In this document: one piece after another, positions 1 through 10,005 of the stretch | Layout: every line of letters begins with the position of its first letter | How positions within the stretch are numbered: position 1 is the first letter of the stretch | Assembly (NCBI GenBank): GCA_027923505.1 | Contig: BROI01000031.1 | Coordinates: forward strand, 62,001-126,000 | DNA length: 64,000 nt | Origin: Mayamaea pseudoterrestris | Taxonomy: Eukaryota > Bacillariophyta > Bacillariophyceae > Sellaphorales > Sellaphoraceae | Direction of reading: 5' to 3' | Program-made: the position numbers and the translations under genes | The notes under the pieces: generated by a model | Databases searched by the model: none | What the model saw: only the letters and a program-made list of their open reading frames with translations | Told to the model about the DNA's origin: nothing

Positions 1-3000
1 CGTAAGCAGCGGCGCTGTTGGGAGCAAGGTAGGCACCAGGGCCAAAATAGTGTTGCTTGGTGCCACACTTGGACTGGTTGTAACGTCCGTGGTTGGATAT
101 TCTGTAATTGGCGAGCAGTAAGTGGGCTTGTGCATCTCTTCCGGTCCACAGCATCCACATGAGTCGTCCGGATGATTCTCGAGATGATTCTCAGCGCCTT
201 CAGCAGGAAGGCAAAGCGATTGAGGATTGAAATCTGGTGGTTGCCGGTGACACACAATAACTTTATCGTCGCCACATTGATGGCTTGCACAGGCGATGTT
301 CAAGGTCGGTAGCGTTGTCGGCGGAAGACTCGGGATCTCGACGACGCTAGAAGGTAATCCTGTTGGTTGCGCGGTCGAATAACCACCAGTTGGGAGATTC
401 GTTGGGGCTTCAGTCGGCCAACCCGAAGCATTCGTCGGCGAGACGCTTGGATTATCCGTTGGCAAGCTAGTAGGCGGCAGCGAAGTAGGTTGCTGAGTAG
501 GCGTCAACGTTGGCACTTTTGTTGGCGTTGCACTCGTTGGAGCATGCGACGGTGAGACTGTCGGGGACACCGACTGGCTTGCACTCGGGCCTGCAGACCC
601 CTCCACAGTGGGCCAAACAGTCGGATAAAGTGTCGGCGAGCTGCTCAAAGTCTCACTCGGCGAATAGGTGGGCTCTCCGCTCGTCGGAGCAAGCGAGGGT
701 GGAAATGAGGATGACACAGAGGGACCTGCGCTGGGTTCCAACAAAAGTGCTTCAGTAGGTGTACTTGTCGGGTAAGCACTTGTAGGTGAATTGCTCAAAG
801 TCTCGGTTGGCAAACTTGTTGGTGCATGCGAAGGCGAAGCAGTCGGCGGCACCGACGGGCCATTGGAAGATGCTTCAGTGGGCCAAGACGATGGATAACT
901 GCTCGAGGGAGCACCAGTCGGGAATTCCGTAGTCGCAAGCGTCGGGCTTTCACTTTCAACAGTCGGCACATTCGACAAAAGGACGGTTGCTGCAGCAGAC
1001 GGGGCGCTACTTGATGGAGTATACGTATCCAGCGAAGATGGTGCTCCACTTGTCAATGAAGGAGATGCCGAAGAACTTGTTGCAGCAGACGGGGCGCTAC
1101 TTGATGGAGTATACGTGTCCAACGAAGATGGTGCTCCACTTGTCAATGTCGGAGATGCTGTTGGAAAAGCACTCGTCGAGGCTTGGGTTGGCCAAGAACT
1201 TGGATAGCTGCTCGAAGGGCGCTCAGTCGGCGGCGCAAGCGTCGGATTTCCACTTTCAACGGTAGGCAAGTACGATGGCGGAACACTTGAGACACTTTCA
1301 GTTGGCGACTCCGTCGGCAAAAGTGTCGGATTTTCACTCGGCAAATGCGTCGGCCAAACTGTCGGACTATTGCTGCTTGGAGCAACCGTTGAAACCTTGG
1401 TTGGAATCACAGTCACGGCGGACGGCAACAGTGTTGGCATGGGTGTTGGATTGGAAGTCACTGGAGCAGCGCTTGGAGATTTGGTTGGCAGATTCGTCGG
1501 GTTTCCACTCGATACCGTCGGCACATGCGTCAAAGCCGCCGTAGGAGCATTGCTAACGGGACTCCACGTCGGAAGACTTGAAGGAAGATACGTGACGGCA
1601 GTGGGCGAGAGGGTTGGCAATGGAGTTGGATGGGCGGTCGTTGGCGCATCGGTCAAAGCCTCGGTTGGAAGAGCCGTCGGGCTTCCACTTGGATTTTGCG
1701 TGGGCGAAACGGTCGGCAATGAGCTTGCCGGAGCAACGCTTGGAGACAGTGTCGGAATTCCAGTTGGCCATGAGCTTACATCGACGGTAGGATTGCTGCT
1801 GCTGATTGGAGCCTTGGTGGGCAACTTGCTGGGCTTTTTAGTGTACTTGCTGGGACGCTTGGTGGAGTGACGAATGGGAGCAATCGTCGAGGGAGCAAGG
1901 GAAGGACTCACAGTCGGAGCCAGCGTCGTCGGAACCAAAGTTGGAGCAGCCGTCATGAGCATGGTCGCTTCAGTTGTTGGTGAAGCAGTTGGAGCCAAGG
2001 TTGGAACGTTGGTCGGCGACTTGCTGGGGCGCTTGGTGGAGTGACGAACGGGCGCAGCCGTCGAGGGGGCAAGGGTGGGAGATGCAGTCGGAGCCAGCGA
2101 CGTTGGAACTAAAGTTGGTGCAGCCGTCATGAGCATGGTCGGTTCCGTCGTTGGTGAAGCACTTGTTGGAGCCAAGGTAGGAACGCTTGTCGGTGGCTTG
2201 CTCGGACGCTTGGTGGATGGACGAACGGGCGCAACCGAGGGAGCAAGTGTTGGAGACGCCGTTGGAGCCAGCGTCGTTGGAGATGCCGTTGGAACCAAAG
2301 TTGGAGCAGCCGTCATGAGCATGGTCGGTTCCGTTGTTGGCTCAGTCGTCGTTGGAGCCGCGGTCGGAGCCTTGGTCGGCGACTTGCTTGGCTTTTTGGT
2401 GTATTTGGACGGTCGCTTGGTGGAATGGCGAATGGGAGCCTGGGTCGTTGGCGCCGACGAAACTGGCGCATCCGTCATGAGCATGGTTGGCTCCGTCGTT
2501 GGCAATGCACTCGTTGGAACCAAAGTGGGTGCCGGCGTGAGCAATGGCTGGCAAGCTTGCAGCAACGGACTCGTCTCCTCGTCGCTTGCGCAGCAGCCGC
2601 AGTAGTCATACACGTGACGCATCAAGTGCTCGTGCACACTTGGTTGCGGCAAGCAAAGTGATTCGACTTGGTCTTGCGTCGATTCTGCAGTGGATGGACG
2701 ATGACAAACAATCACGTGGTCCGTGCCGCACTCGTGCTCCAAACAAAGCATGGGCAAGGTGGGACTACTCGTGGGAGACGCGCTTGGTTCACTGGTGCTT
2801 GGCGCGGCAGTCGATGGCGCATTCGTTGGACTCATCGTGGTGGGAGCAATGGTGGTGGGAGCAAGTGTTGGAGACGTCGTCGTGGGCCAAGCAGTCGGAT
2901 TTGCAGTCGTGGGAACACTTGTCGGAGCTTGCGTCGTTGGCATGACGGTTGGAGCACTCGTCGTCGGCGTCATGGTCGGAGACTTGGTTGGACAAGGCGT

Positions 3001-3210
3001 CGGCTTTGGCGTCGGAGAGGCCGTGTTGTAGCTCATGTTGGCGAAGGAGTGATCCGTGAGCGCACGACCGACGAGCGCATCCAAGGCTTCCTTCTCGAGG
3101 ATTGCCGCAAGGTCATGCTTGGACGCGACGCGAGCAGCACTTGCAGCAGCAGGAATGGACGAGGCAATGATGAGAGCCATGGCAATGGGGCAAGCCAAGG
3201 AAACCTTCAT
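1..3210 (-). CDS. Secreted Pro-Thr repeat protein with two Cys modules (3' end outside window)
   Basis: The reading frame is open from an ATG at 3210 to the left edge (at least 1070 codons). It starts with a signal peptide (MKVSLACPIA, then an Ala/Ile-rich core to about residue 25) and a short helical acidic segment. From about residue 63 it is built of PT-x-x-PT repeats (PTNVPTLAPT style). Two similar Cys modules interrupt the repeats, at about residues 151-207 and 967-1020. Each has C..H.CG.D.VIVCHR, then SLCLP, a His-Leu pair and a C-G-C cluster. They resemble the VCH.PPGNP..A module known from bacterial and algal surface proteins. Within the repeats there are a 90-bp tandem copy and about four larger units. 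Such proteins are expected at the cell surface or in the extracellular matrix, possibly heavily O-glycosylated; the exact role is unknown. The long plus-strand frames here (V-G repeats) are antisense shadows. Confidence 0.85.
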   Translation of the reverse strand, partial: MKVSLACPIAMALIIASSIPAAASAARVASKHDLAAILEKEALDALVGRALTDHSFANMSYNTASPTPKPTPCPTKSPTMTPTTSAPTVMPTTQAPTSVPTTANPTAWPTTTSPTLAPTTIAPTTMSPTNAPSTAAPSTSEPSASPTSSPTLPMLCLEHECGTDHVIVCHRPSTAESTQDQVESLCLPQPSVHEHLMRHVYDYCGCCASDEETSPLLQACQPLLTPAPTLVPTSALPTTEPTMLMTDAPVSSAPTTQAPIRHSTKRPSKYTKKPSKSPTKAPTAAPTTTEPTTEPTMLMTAAPTLVPTASPTTLAPTASPTLAPSVAPVRPSTKRPSKPPTSVPTLAPTSASPTTEPTMLMTAAPTLVPTSLAPTASPTLAPSTAAPVRHSTKRPSKSPTNVPTLAPTASPTTEATMLMTAAPTLVPTTLAPTVSPSLAPSTIAPIRHSTKRPSKYTKKPSKLPTKAPISSSNPTVDVSSWPTGIPTLSPSVAPASSLPTVSPTQNPSGSPTALPTEALTDAPTTAHPTPLPTLSPTAVTYLPSSLPTWSPVSNAPTAALTHVPTVSSGNPTNLPTKSPSAAPVTSNPTPMPTLLPSAVTVIPTKVSTVAPSSNSPTVWPTHLPSENPTLLPTESPTESVSSVPPSYLPTVESGNPTLAPPTERPSSSYPSSWPTQASTSAFPTASPTLTSGAPSSLDTYTPSSSAPSAATSSSASPSLTSGAPSSLDTYTPSSSAPSAAATVLLSNVPTVESESPTLATTEFPTGAPSSSYPSSWPTEASSNGPSVPPTASPSHAPTSLPTETLSNSPTSAYPTSTPTEALLLEPSAGPSVSSSFPPSLAPTSGEPTYSPSETLSSSPTLYPTVWPTVEGSAGPSASQSVSPTVSPSHAPTSATPTKVPTLTPTQQPTSLPPTSLPTDNPSVSPTNASGWPTEAPTNLPTGGYSTAQPTGLPSSVVEIPSLPPTTLPTLNIACASHQCGDDKVIVCHRQPPDFNPQSLCLPAEGAENHLENHPDDSCGCCGPEEMHKPTYCSPITEYPTTDVTTSPSVAPSNTILALVPTLLPTAPLLT
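992..1171 (-). repeat. 90-bp in-frame tandem duplication inside the PT-protein gene
   Basis: Two nearly identical units begin at 992 and 1082, exactly 90 bases (30 codons) apart. They encode a Ser-rich, PT-poor stretch (SGAPSSLDTYTPSSSAPSAA). The period keeps the frame, which supports the minus-strand reading. Confidence 0.8.
1940..2560 (-). repeat. Long in-frame repeats of the PT protein
   Basis: A recurring block encoding PTMLMTAAPTLVPT appears with anchor positions at 1951, 2125, 2311 and 2473. The spacings are 174, 186 and 162 bases, all multiples of three, so the array expands and contracts in whole codons. A basic motif (RPSTKRPSK or similar) recurs in each unit. Confidence 0.75.
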
Positions 3211-4227
3211 GGTGGAAACAATGGCAATGTATCGAATACTTTTGTTGTTGGCAGTGGGAACGCGATGAAAGTGAAGCAAACACCAATTTTATGAGCCGCC
3301 GCCGTTCCTTGCATCCGACTGCCTCCGTACGACTGCTTGCATGTGCGATCCGTTTCCTCGCAAATGAAGTTAGGCGAGCTGTCGTGTCATGAATAAAACG
3401 CATCGGACCTCTGGACTGGACGGCGCTCGTTCCATGAATGTGATCAACATTTACTCTCGCCGCATGCATGCGTTGCAATCATGTCGTAGATTCATTCGGC
3501 GAAAGGCAAGAGTTGTTTATTGATTGACTCAATAAAAATAGTAAAGTCGTCGACGACGCCGCCGCCATCTTCCTCATGATCAAGGCCGGGGGAGTGATGA
3601 TTGCTGCATGAAGACGAGCTGCTGTGCTTGATTCGCCAGCCGTCACAAGGCCCATTGATGACTGCGCGTCGTCGGAACGAGGCAAGTAAATACACGCTCA
3701 AGTGTAGCATGATTAATATATAATATTTGAAAAGAGCGTAATAGACTGTAGGTTGTTACGTAGAAGCAATCGCCATTGCATGGTCCGCCGCTTGCGGAAC
3801 GAAATTGACGGTGGCATCGGAAATGCAACAAGGTATCTTTGAGTCACGGAGCGACACACGAACCGTTCGATCGGTGCGCGTCACAGTTGACGCTTCACGC
3901 CATTTTGCATCATTCGCGAGCAGCAGCGACGAGAGCCGTCATACGATACTTGTACGCAACAACAACAAAGACGACAAGAAACACTATGAATAGCAATCAA
4001 TTACCATGCATCGTCATACTCGTTTGCATAATGCGGCGGCGCGTGGCGCACGGCCGGCGGCGGCAGCTGCGTTCGGCGGCAAAATTAATGATGACTCGAA
4101 CAACGAAAACAACAATAACAACCAGCAGCAGCAGCAAGGCAATCGACGCGTACCATTTGCGATTGAATCGGATCCGCCGACACGATAGGCGACATTAGCG
4201 ACAGCAGCAGCAGCTGACGAGTCGTCC
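3211..4227. other. Intergenic region between divergent genes
   Basis: About 1 kb separates the minus-strand PT-protein gene from the plus-strand kinase-like gene, so both promoters should lie here. It holds A-rich stretches (CAACAACAACAAAGACG near 3960) and a run of CAG/AAC triplets near 4110-4135. Short open frames occur on both strands, but none has recognisable content. Confidence 0.5.
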
Positions 4228-6450
4228 ATGGATCCTCCGGAGCTGCAATCCGAAGACGATGCAGAGGAGGAGGAAACGGAGGAACCGGAAGCGGAAGCGG
4301 CGGCGGAGGAACTGGAACTGGAAGCGGAGGCGGCGGCGGCAAAGGAAAACGGCGGAAGAACTGGAAGCGGCGGCGGAGGAACTGGAAGCGGAGGCGCGGG
4401 CGGCGGCGGCGGCGGCAAAGGAAACGGAAAAAGAGGCGGCGCAGGATCCTCTGGAGGTAGCGGAGGCGGAGGAAGAGGCGGCGCAGGAAGCGGAGGCAGC
4501 GGAGGAAACGGAAAAAGAGGCGGCGAAGGATCCTATGGAGGAAGCGGAGGCGGAAGAAGCGGAGGATGTCGATGATTATGCCAATAAAGCAGAAGAGACT
4601 GCGGAGGAAGCTGCGATGCGGCGCAAGAAACTATTGACTGTAGTCTCGCCAAAGTCAGAGAAGCAAACCCGCGCAGCAGTCGGCGAAGCGGCAACTGACT
4701 ACATGGACATCCATGCCCAAACTGAGTACCAGAACAAGGAGGCGCAGCAAACACTCTTTTTACTGAGCCGAAAGCTTATGCCTCCAGTTCATACAGGCTG
4801 GAATGGCATGCCTTCCGTGCATTTTGTCCGCCCAATTATTGGCTCAATCGAGTGGGACAAATTTGGCATTGAAGGGCAAGAATTTCGGATCAACGCCATT
4901 CGCGAGTTTATCAAAGAGAATGGAGCAGACTTTGAAGCCACTGCAGACGATCCTGTCATGTATGACTTGGTCATGCGGCAGCTTCAATGCCACTCCTGTC
5001 GTTGCCGTCGCTGCAACAAGTTTGCTTTTACCTGCGATGGTTGCATTAAAGTGTACACGTTGCGCCTCAGCGCGGAACAAGCAAAGGTCATGAAGGCTTT
5101 GAAAATGATTGGTCGCAAATGGAAGATCCCTGCAAACCGTATGGATGAATTCAGCGCTTGCATGCTTCGTAGAGCAGTCAGCGACAAGCGAATCATATCG
5201 ATCACCGATCGAGGGGCTTTGCAGAATATTTTGCGTGAGCAGGCACGCCGATCTACCTTGCCAGTAATCCCATACGATAATGCCTACGCTACCCTGGTCG
5301 AAGAATTTATCAAAAGTGCCCGATTAGTATCCGAAAACAATGGAAAGCTTGTCTACATCCACAAGAAGGATCGGAAGGTCTTGGCATTGTGGTATGTTGA
5401 GCATGGAGTTGCGTCAAAGCGCCACTTTAACCGTTTCTTTCTCTCACTTCCTTTACAATCTTCTGGTTGCTCAGTGAATGGAATTCTCATAGCCAACGCG
5501 AACTGATCATGACTGCGTGGGCATCCAAATTTTGTGATGGGGCATATTCCGTCGAGTTAGATGTCTACGGAAGTTACATGACAACAAAGATTGACGAAAA
5601 ATCGTAAGTGCCCTTGTCAACGTTTGCCCCACTGTCAAAACTATTACTCAACAGCTTACTTTTTAGGAAAAAAAAGTACCAGCTCGCATGCTCTTCTGGG
5701 TCATGCTGCAAGGTGGATCAATGTCGGATCATTTTAAAATGATTGCCGACATCAAGGACCCCAAGGTGAAGTGCAAAGAAATTGAAAAGTGTATTATGGG
5801 CTTGATCACTGTCTTTTCATGTTCGGGTCCAATCATCGGTCAGATACACCATGATGTAAAAATGGAGAATAGTACGTATCTTGAACTTTGCACTTCTGCG
5901 TGTAAGACAATGTTTCTCAAACATCTTTTGTCTCTTTTGCAGTGGTAGTACGGACAGTACAGGAAGGTCAAAAGATTAACGTCCTTAACAAGAGTGGCAA
6001 GTTGGAACCGCTAGGTGTCGGCGCTGCTTACTTCCAGTTCATTGACAGGGGATTTGCCCCGCATCTTTCAAGGAAGCTGTATCTACTGCGAGTAACTACG
6101 TCACCAGTGAGTATGAAGATGATATTGGTATTTCAGTTTACCAATTCCTTGTCCTGCACGGCAGGGTTGACGCCACGAAGCAGTGGATGGCACGCGAGAT
6201 GGTGGCGTCGTGTGGACGCAAACTGGAAACTGATCTTTCAGACTTGTTCGAAACTGATCGATACAAAGAACATGTCGCTTTGTACTCTCTTTTGGATGGC
6301 AGCGAAATGAAGCACATTCGTGACTGCAAAGTTTTCAAGGAGGGCTACATCGAGCGAGTCTTGTGCCTCTTGATGCGAACTTCACAACACCGAGTATACT
6401 TGCCGGAAAGTATTGCTTCACTGCCTCGTCCGGAGGATGATGCCACCTAG
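4228..6450 (+). CDS. Divergent protein-kinase-like gene with Glu/Ala-rich N-terminus (spliced)
   Basis: The N-terminal part (4228-4620) is Glu/Ala low complexity and changes frame within GGA/GCG repeats. A Cys cluster (CHSCRCRRCNKFAFTCDGC, about 4990-5045) follows. Three GT-AG introns are proposed: 5392-5474, 5604-5666 and 5872-5942; splicing the first and third keeps the frame open. The kinase signature is MLFWVMLQGGSMSDHF (hinge region), IHHDVKMEN at about 5844-5870 (catalytic-loop pattern HxDxKxxN) and FIDRGFA at 6038-6058 where DFG is expected. The C-terminal part (6100-6450) reads to PRPEDDAT and stops. There are two frame inconsistencies: at the 8-base A run after 5667, and between about 6050 and 6100. 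They may be sequencing errors, missed introns or real damage. A paralogue lies at 49.7-52.85 kb. Substrate and role are unknown; D-R-G in place of DFG suggests altered or lost activity. Confidence 0.6.
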
Positions 6451-7225
6451 ACGAACAATTTAACTCCTACCGGTAGTGACATCAGCATACCGTGTCACGC
6501 ATGATTCTCCCTACAATCATTAGCAGCACCAATAAGTAAACATTCTATCATGTAATTGTTTTTTGTCTGCCCTACATATAACAGGTTGCCTTTGGTGGCA
6601 ATTGTTGTGGGTGAAGGCAACTCATTTGCAGCCATTGGCAATGGAGCAGCCGCGAGCAGCCCACCATTGAAAGCTGCAGTTCGTTTAGAAGCAAGCGGCA
6701 ACCCAATGGACCGCCTCCAAAGCCAAGAGCTTTGATCTCATATACATAGATGGCTGAAGTGGGTGTTAATTGTTATAGTTGAGCCAGCCTGGCTGCATGC
6801 ACAACGTTAGAAGCCAGAGCCAAGCCTCCAAGCTCTAAGCTGCGGCATATTCGTTTAAAGCCAGCGATAACCAAATGACCCACTATATGTATCATGATCC
6901 GTTGCCGCGTGTATATTATGCAGCAAGGTGACAAGATGTTGATCATGTTGTTTGAGCCATCGAATGTGCATCGGCAAACCGCCGAGGAAAATTTCGACGC
7001 GAAAAATTTGGCGAGCGATTCGACTCGAGTGCAAAAAATAATCAAAAATTGTAGATTTCAGTACCACTTTCGATTGCTCATGAGCCAGCCCAAATATGAA
7101 TGATGTGTCGCAAGCAAAACCACCCCGCAAGCGCTCCGACGTACATTAGCGCTGCCATCGCTTTCCATCACATCACGAGAGGCGAACGACGGAGGAGTAA
7201 CAACAAAGGATGGAATGGGTGTTGA
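6451..7225. other. Intergenic stretch, nothing recognised
   Basis: I see no coding pattern. Two related short phrases (around 6655-6745 and 6780-6880, both with 'gccagag/agcca...gctct' and 'gcagc...gtttaaagc' wording) suggest an old local duplication. Confidence 0.4.
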
Positions 7226-7573
7226 TCGTTTTGCAAGTTTGTAGCTATCCCTAGCTTCCCAAGTACACAGGAAGCGAGTGCAGATTGGCATGAGCTAGAT
7301 GTTATTTCCAGCAAGCCTCAGGATAATTGGTATCAGTGGGCCATGTCGTATGTGCAGCAGATGTCTAATATGGTAGCTGGCGACCCTGTTACTGATGCGT
7401 GTGGTCGCGATGCAATATTGAAGGCATTTGAGACGGTGGCTGCTTGTGGGCAACGACAAGTTGCAAAGCAATTGCAAAGTGATTCAGAGGTACAGTGCTT
7501 GCCTGAAAGTGCAGCATTGTCCCGGCAGCAAAAAAGCAAGCGCATTCGCCAGCATTTTGAGCTAGCGAAGTGA
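7226..7573 (+). CDS. Short ORF of unknown function, possibly a 3' exon or remnant
   Basis: The frame is open from 7226 and stops at 7573. The segment from about 7280 has balanced, protein-like composition (ELDVISSKPQDNWYQWAM, then VTDACGRDAILKAF, ending KRIRQHFELAK). The first ATG in frame is at 7343, but similar composition extends upstream. A splice acceptor (CCCTAG) at about 7254 could make this a terminal exon. I recognise no family. It could be the tail of a degraded transposase or of a host gene whose front has been lost. Confidence 0.35.
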   Translation, partial: SFCKFVAIPSFPSTQEASADWHELDVISSKPQDNWYQWAMSYVQQMSNMVAGDPVTDACGRDAILKAFETVAACGQRQVAKQLQSDSEVQCLPESAALSRQQKSKRIRQHFELAK

Positions 7574-8530
7574 AATGAGGTCGGCTAAAAAGTTACAAAC
7601 GTAAACAATAACTGTTATAGTCACAATTCAGTAAAGTAATTTCATAGTGTGTCTTCTGTTCCACCAACATCACCACTTTGCGTTGCTCCACCATGGACGA
7701 ATGTGTATGCGCCAGCAGCTCAAGTGCTGCCGCCTCGAGTTGCTCCACCGCGGGACAACGAGTTTACCACCACAGCGCCAATGCCGTCACCTTGCGACGC
7801 TCCGCCACGGACTATCAGTGCTGCCGCCTTGTGATGCTCCACTACCATGTCCACCGCCACCAGCTTGAGTGCCACCGCCTTGAGTCACGCATGTCCAAAG
7901 TTAGTTTTGTGATAGACTCTTAGTGAGAAAGCCCCGGCACCACGTCAAGGTGATCTATCTTCACCAGGGGAGGAACGTGAGTTCAGCAACAAGTATCATG
8001 AAGGGGACTCGTGATTGTTAATCGTGAGCGCTAGTCTCACAGCCTTGAGTTGGAGGCGACAGGTCCGGGAGCCACTTGCGTAGCTATTATGTAACTGCAC
8101 GCAAAACCGTCCGGACGCCTCCCAGCTGTAAGACACCTGCCAACATGCACTCTTGCCACACCCAGTTCCGCTCGATCCGTGATCAGAGTCGCCAAATTTA
8201 TAAGTGCTTGGCACACTTGCTCGAATAGGAGAATCGTCCAGCCGAAGCGTGAGTAGACTCCATTAGACCAATGATCTAAGAAAGCTGGAAAGGTTTTATC
8301 CTAGCAAGCAGACCCAACCACCAGAATCATTCGAAACAAGTGTGCACAGCAATCGAAGAACGACAGCGGTGACGCGGAAGTTCGACGTTGCGATTGGACT
8401 GCTTCCCAATGGACGGTTCCCCAATGAACTTTCCCCAATGGACTGTCCCTGACTCCAAGCCTAAAAAACTCAGGACTCAAAGCAACCTTATCATAAACAG
8501 CCAATGAAGCTGTCTAAAGGTCTTTTGTGT
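7574..8530. other. Gene-poor stretch with Pro-rich open frame and a small minisatellite
   Basis: From 7649 to 7834 an open frame encodes Pro/Ala-rich peptide (CVAPPW, PPRVAPPRD), probably from CCACCG-rich repeats rather than a gene. At 8395-8470 there are three imperfect copies of a CCCAATGGAC-type phrase. The same phrase, with flanking homology, occurs inverted at about 40868-40945. Confidence 0.4.
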
Positions 8531-9864
8531 GAGACGATCAATCGACGGCGTCGGCGGCATATTCGAGCTTTAGTACAGCGGTACAACAAGCCTTTATACT
8601 GCTCCCAAGAGAGATCTCGTTAATTCTTGGGTCGACAGCAATCAAGTGTGATCTTTGCCACTTTCGAAACTTGCGGGCAAAGGATCCGGATATTTGGAAG
8701 GAGACAGATGCGAAACTTTTAGTTGCTTTGCGCCGAGCAATTTTGGATTCCTTCTGGTCAAGAGAGAAGTCAACGGTGGAGTCAAATTGGCGAGAAAGAA
8801 ATCATGTAGCGAAGGCGATGACAGCGTTTGGTTTTGAGCAAGAGCCTGTACAAGCTGAGGTTAGGCCGTACCCCACATTAGACAGCTGGGGCATGTTTCA
8901 AGCAGTTACTCTGTTGCACCGCTCTTTAGACGCGGGCAAAAATTCTGCGACTATCCAATTTGGGACAATGCGACGCTTGCGGACACACTTCACTAACCTG
9001 GCGCTCACGAAGCCGGATGGCGTTCAATTGACAAGCATCACTGGAATGCAAGGAGCGCAGCATTTCAGTGACAGTCCTACGCACTCGTATTGGTTCAAGC
9101 GTTTCCTCGAAGGGTGCCACAAGCGCATGTGAGATAATGTGCAACCTGATCGAGCGGTAACGATAGACATGATGCTTAAGTTGCAGGTGGTCTTTGAGGA
9201 GGACTGGTCCTCGGGCCAGGGTGCGGAACGTCTGGAATTGGCTCAACTGGCGTGTTTCATTTTGGCTGGCTTTGCTGGGGGGCTGCGAGGGGAAGAAGTT
9301 CCAAAGGCCGAGCTTTCTCCCACCCTGGAGCATCTGGACGAAAGCCTTACTCATCCAAGAAAGAAGCACTTCACTCTGGGACTGCTTGGACGGGTCAAGG
9401 GTGAGCGAGGCGACCGATGCCATCTTCTTCCGCTCGCTCTGGTGACATACTCTGGGCTACAAATTGGACATTGGTTCTGCCGGTTATTGAACGAGTACGC
9501 CGCCATTGGAGTTTCCAGTGGACCAATGTTTCAGGTAGACAGACGTGGAAAGTCAAGCCGAGGGTGCGTTGCGGATTACAACCCACGTTTCCATGAGTAC
9601 CTGCGAATGATCCAAGGCCGGTGGCCGGAAGTGCTCAGTACTGGAGTTGACGTGACGGAGTTTGGACTTCTGCGCTTACTGCGAAGAGGTTCTACTGCTC
9701 AAGCAAGGAATCGGAAGGTAAAGGACAGTGTTATTGAGAGTAACAACCGTTGGCGGAAAGTGGAAAGGGCAAAAGGAAGGCAAGTTCACGTCGGAATGAT
9801 GGAGCACTACTCTGACGTGACTGCATCAATTGAGACCCTATTGATTTACTCGGAATCGTTGTAG
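8531..9864 (+). pseudogene. Tyrosine recombinase-like ORF (Crypton/DIRS-type integrase), apparently broken
   Basis: The frame carries a Cys pair near its start (CDLCHFRNL, about 8648-8674), a helical middle part, then the catalytic half. AGGLRGEEV (about 9280) fits the first catalytic Arg box. LRRGSTAQARN, ESNNRWRKVERAKGR and VGMMEHYSDV (about 9800) fit the His/Tyr end of tyrosine recombinases of mobile elements. I infer recombination by a covalent Tyr intermediate. No reverse transcriptase is adjacent, so a Crypton-like DNA element is more likely than DIRS, but this is not proven. The length is near complete and the frame looks interrupted about once. The satellite array starts 140 bases downstream. 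Confidence 0.55.
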
Positions 9865-10005
9865 CAGCAGTGCCCACTGACAACGCGGGCACTGTGGGAC
9901 CAATACACGATCACAAGCGATTGCCGAGTAAGGGAGAAAGCAGAGACCGAGGGGGCAGGAAAGCGGAGCTTTATTCTATTTTATGGAGTAAGGATCTGAC
10001 CCGCT
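9865..10005. other. Spacer between recombinase ORF and satellite
   Basis: The spacer contains the inverted pair GTGCCC / GGGCAC (about 9870-9895) just after the recombinase stop and a T-rich stretch, then the first satellite unit. It could hold the end of the recombinase element. Confidence 0.3.

Noticed and set aside
1370-3031. Plus-strand open frames rich in Val-Gly (VGALVGTLVG)
   Set aside because: They are the antisense of the PT-repeat gene. The minus frame has a signal peptide, Cys modules and codon-periodic repeats.
4014-4418. Minus-strand Ser/Pro-rich frames opposite the kinase-like gene start
   Set aside because: They are a product of GGA/GCG triplet repeats read backwards, with no other support.
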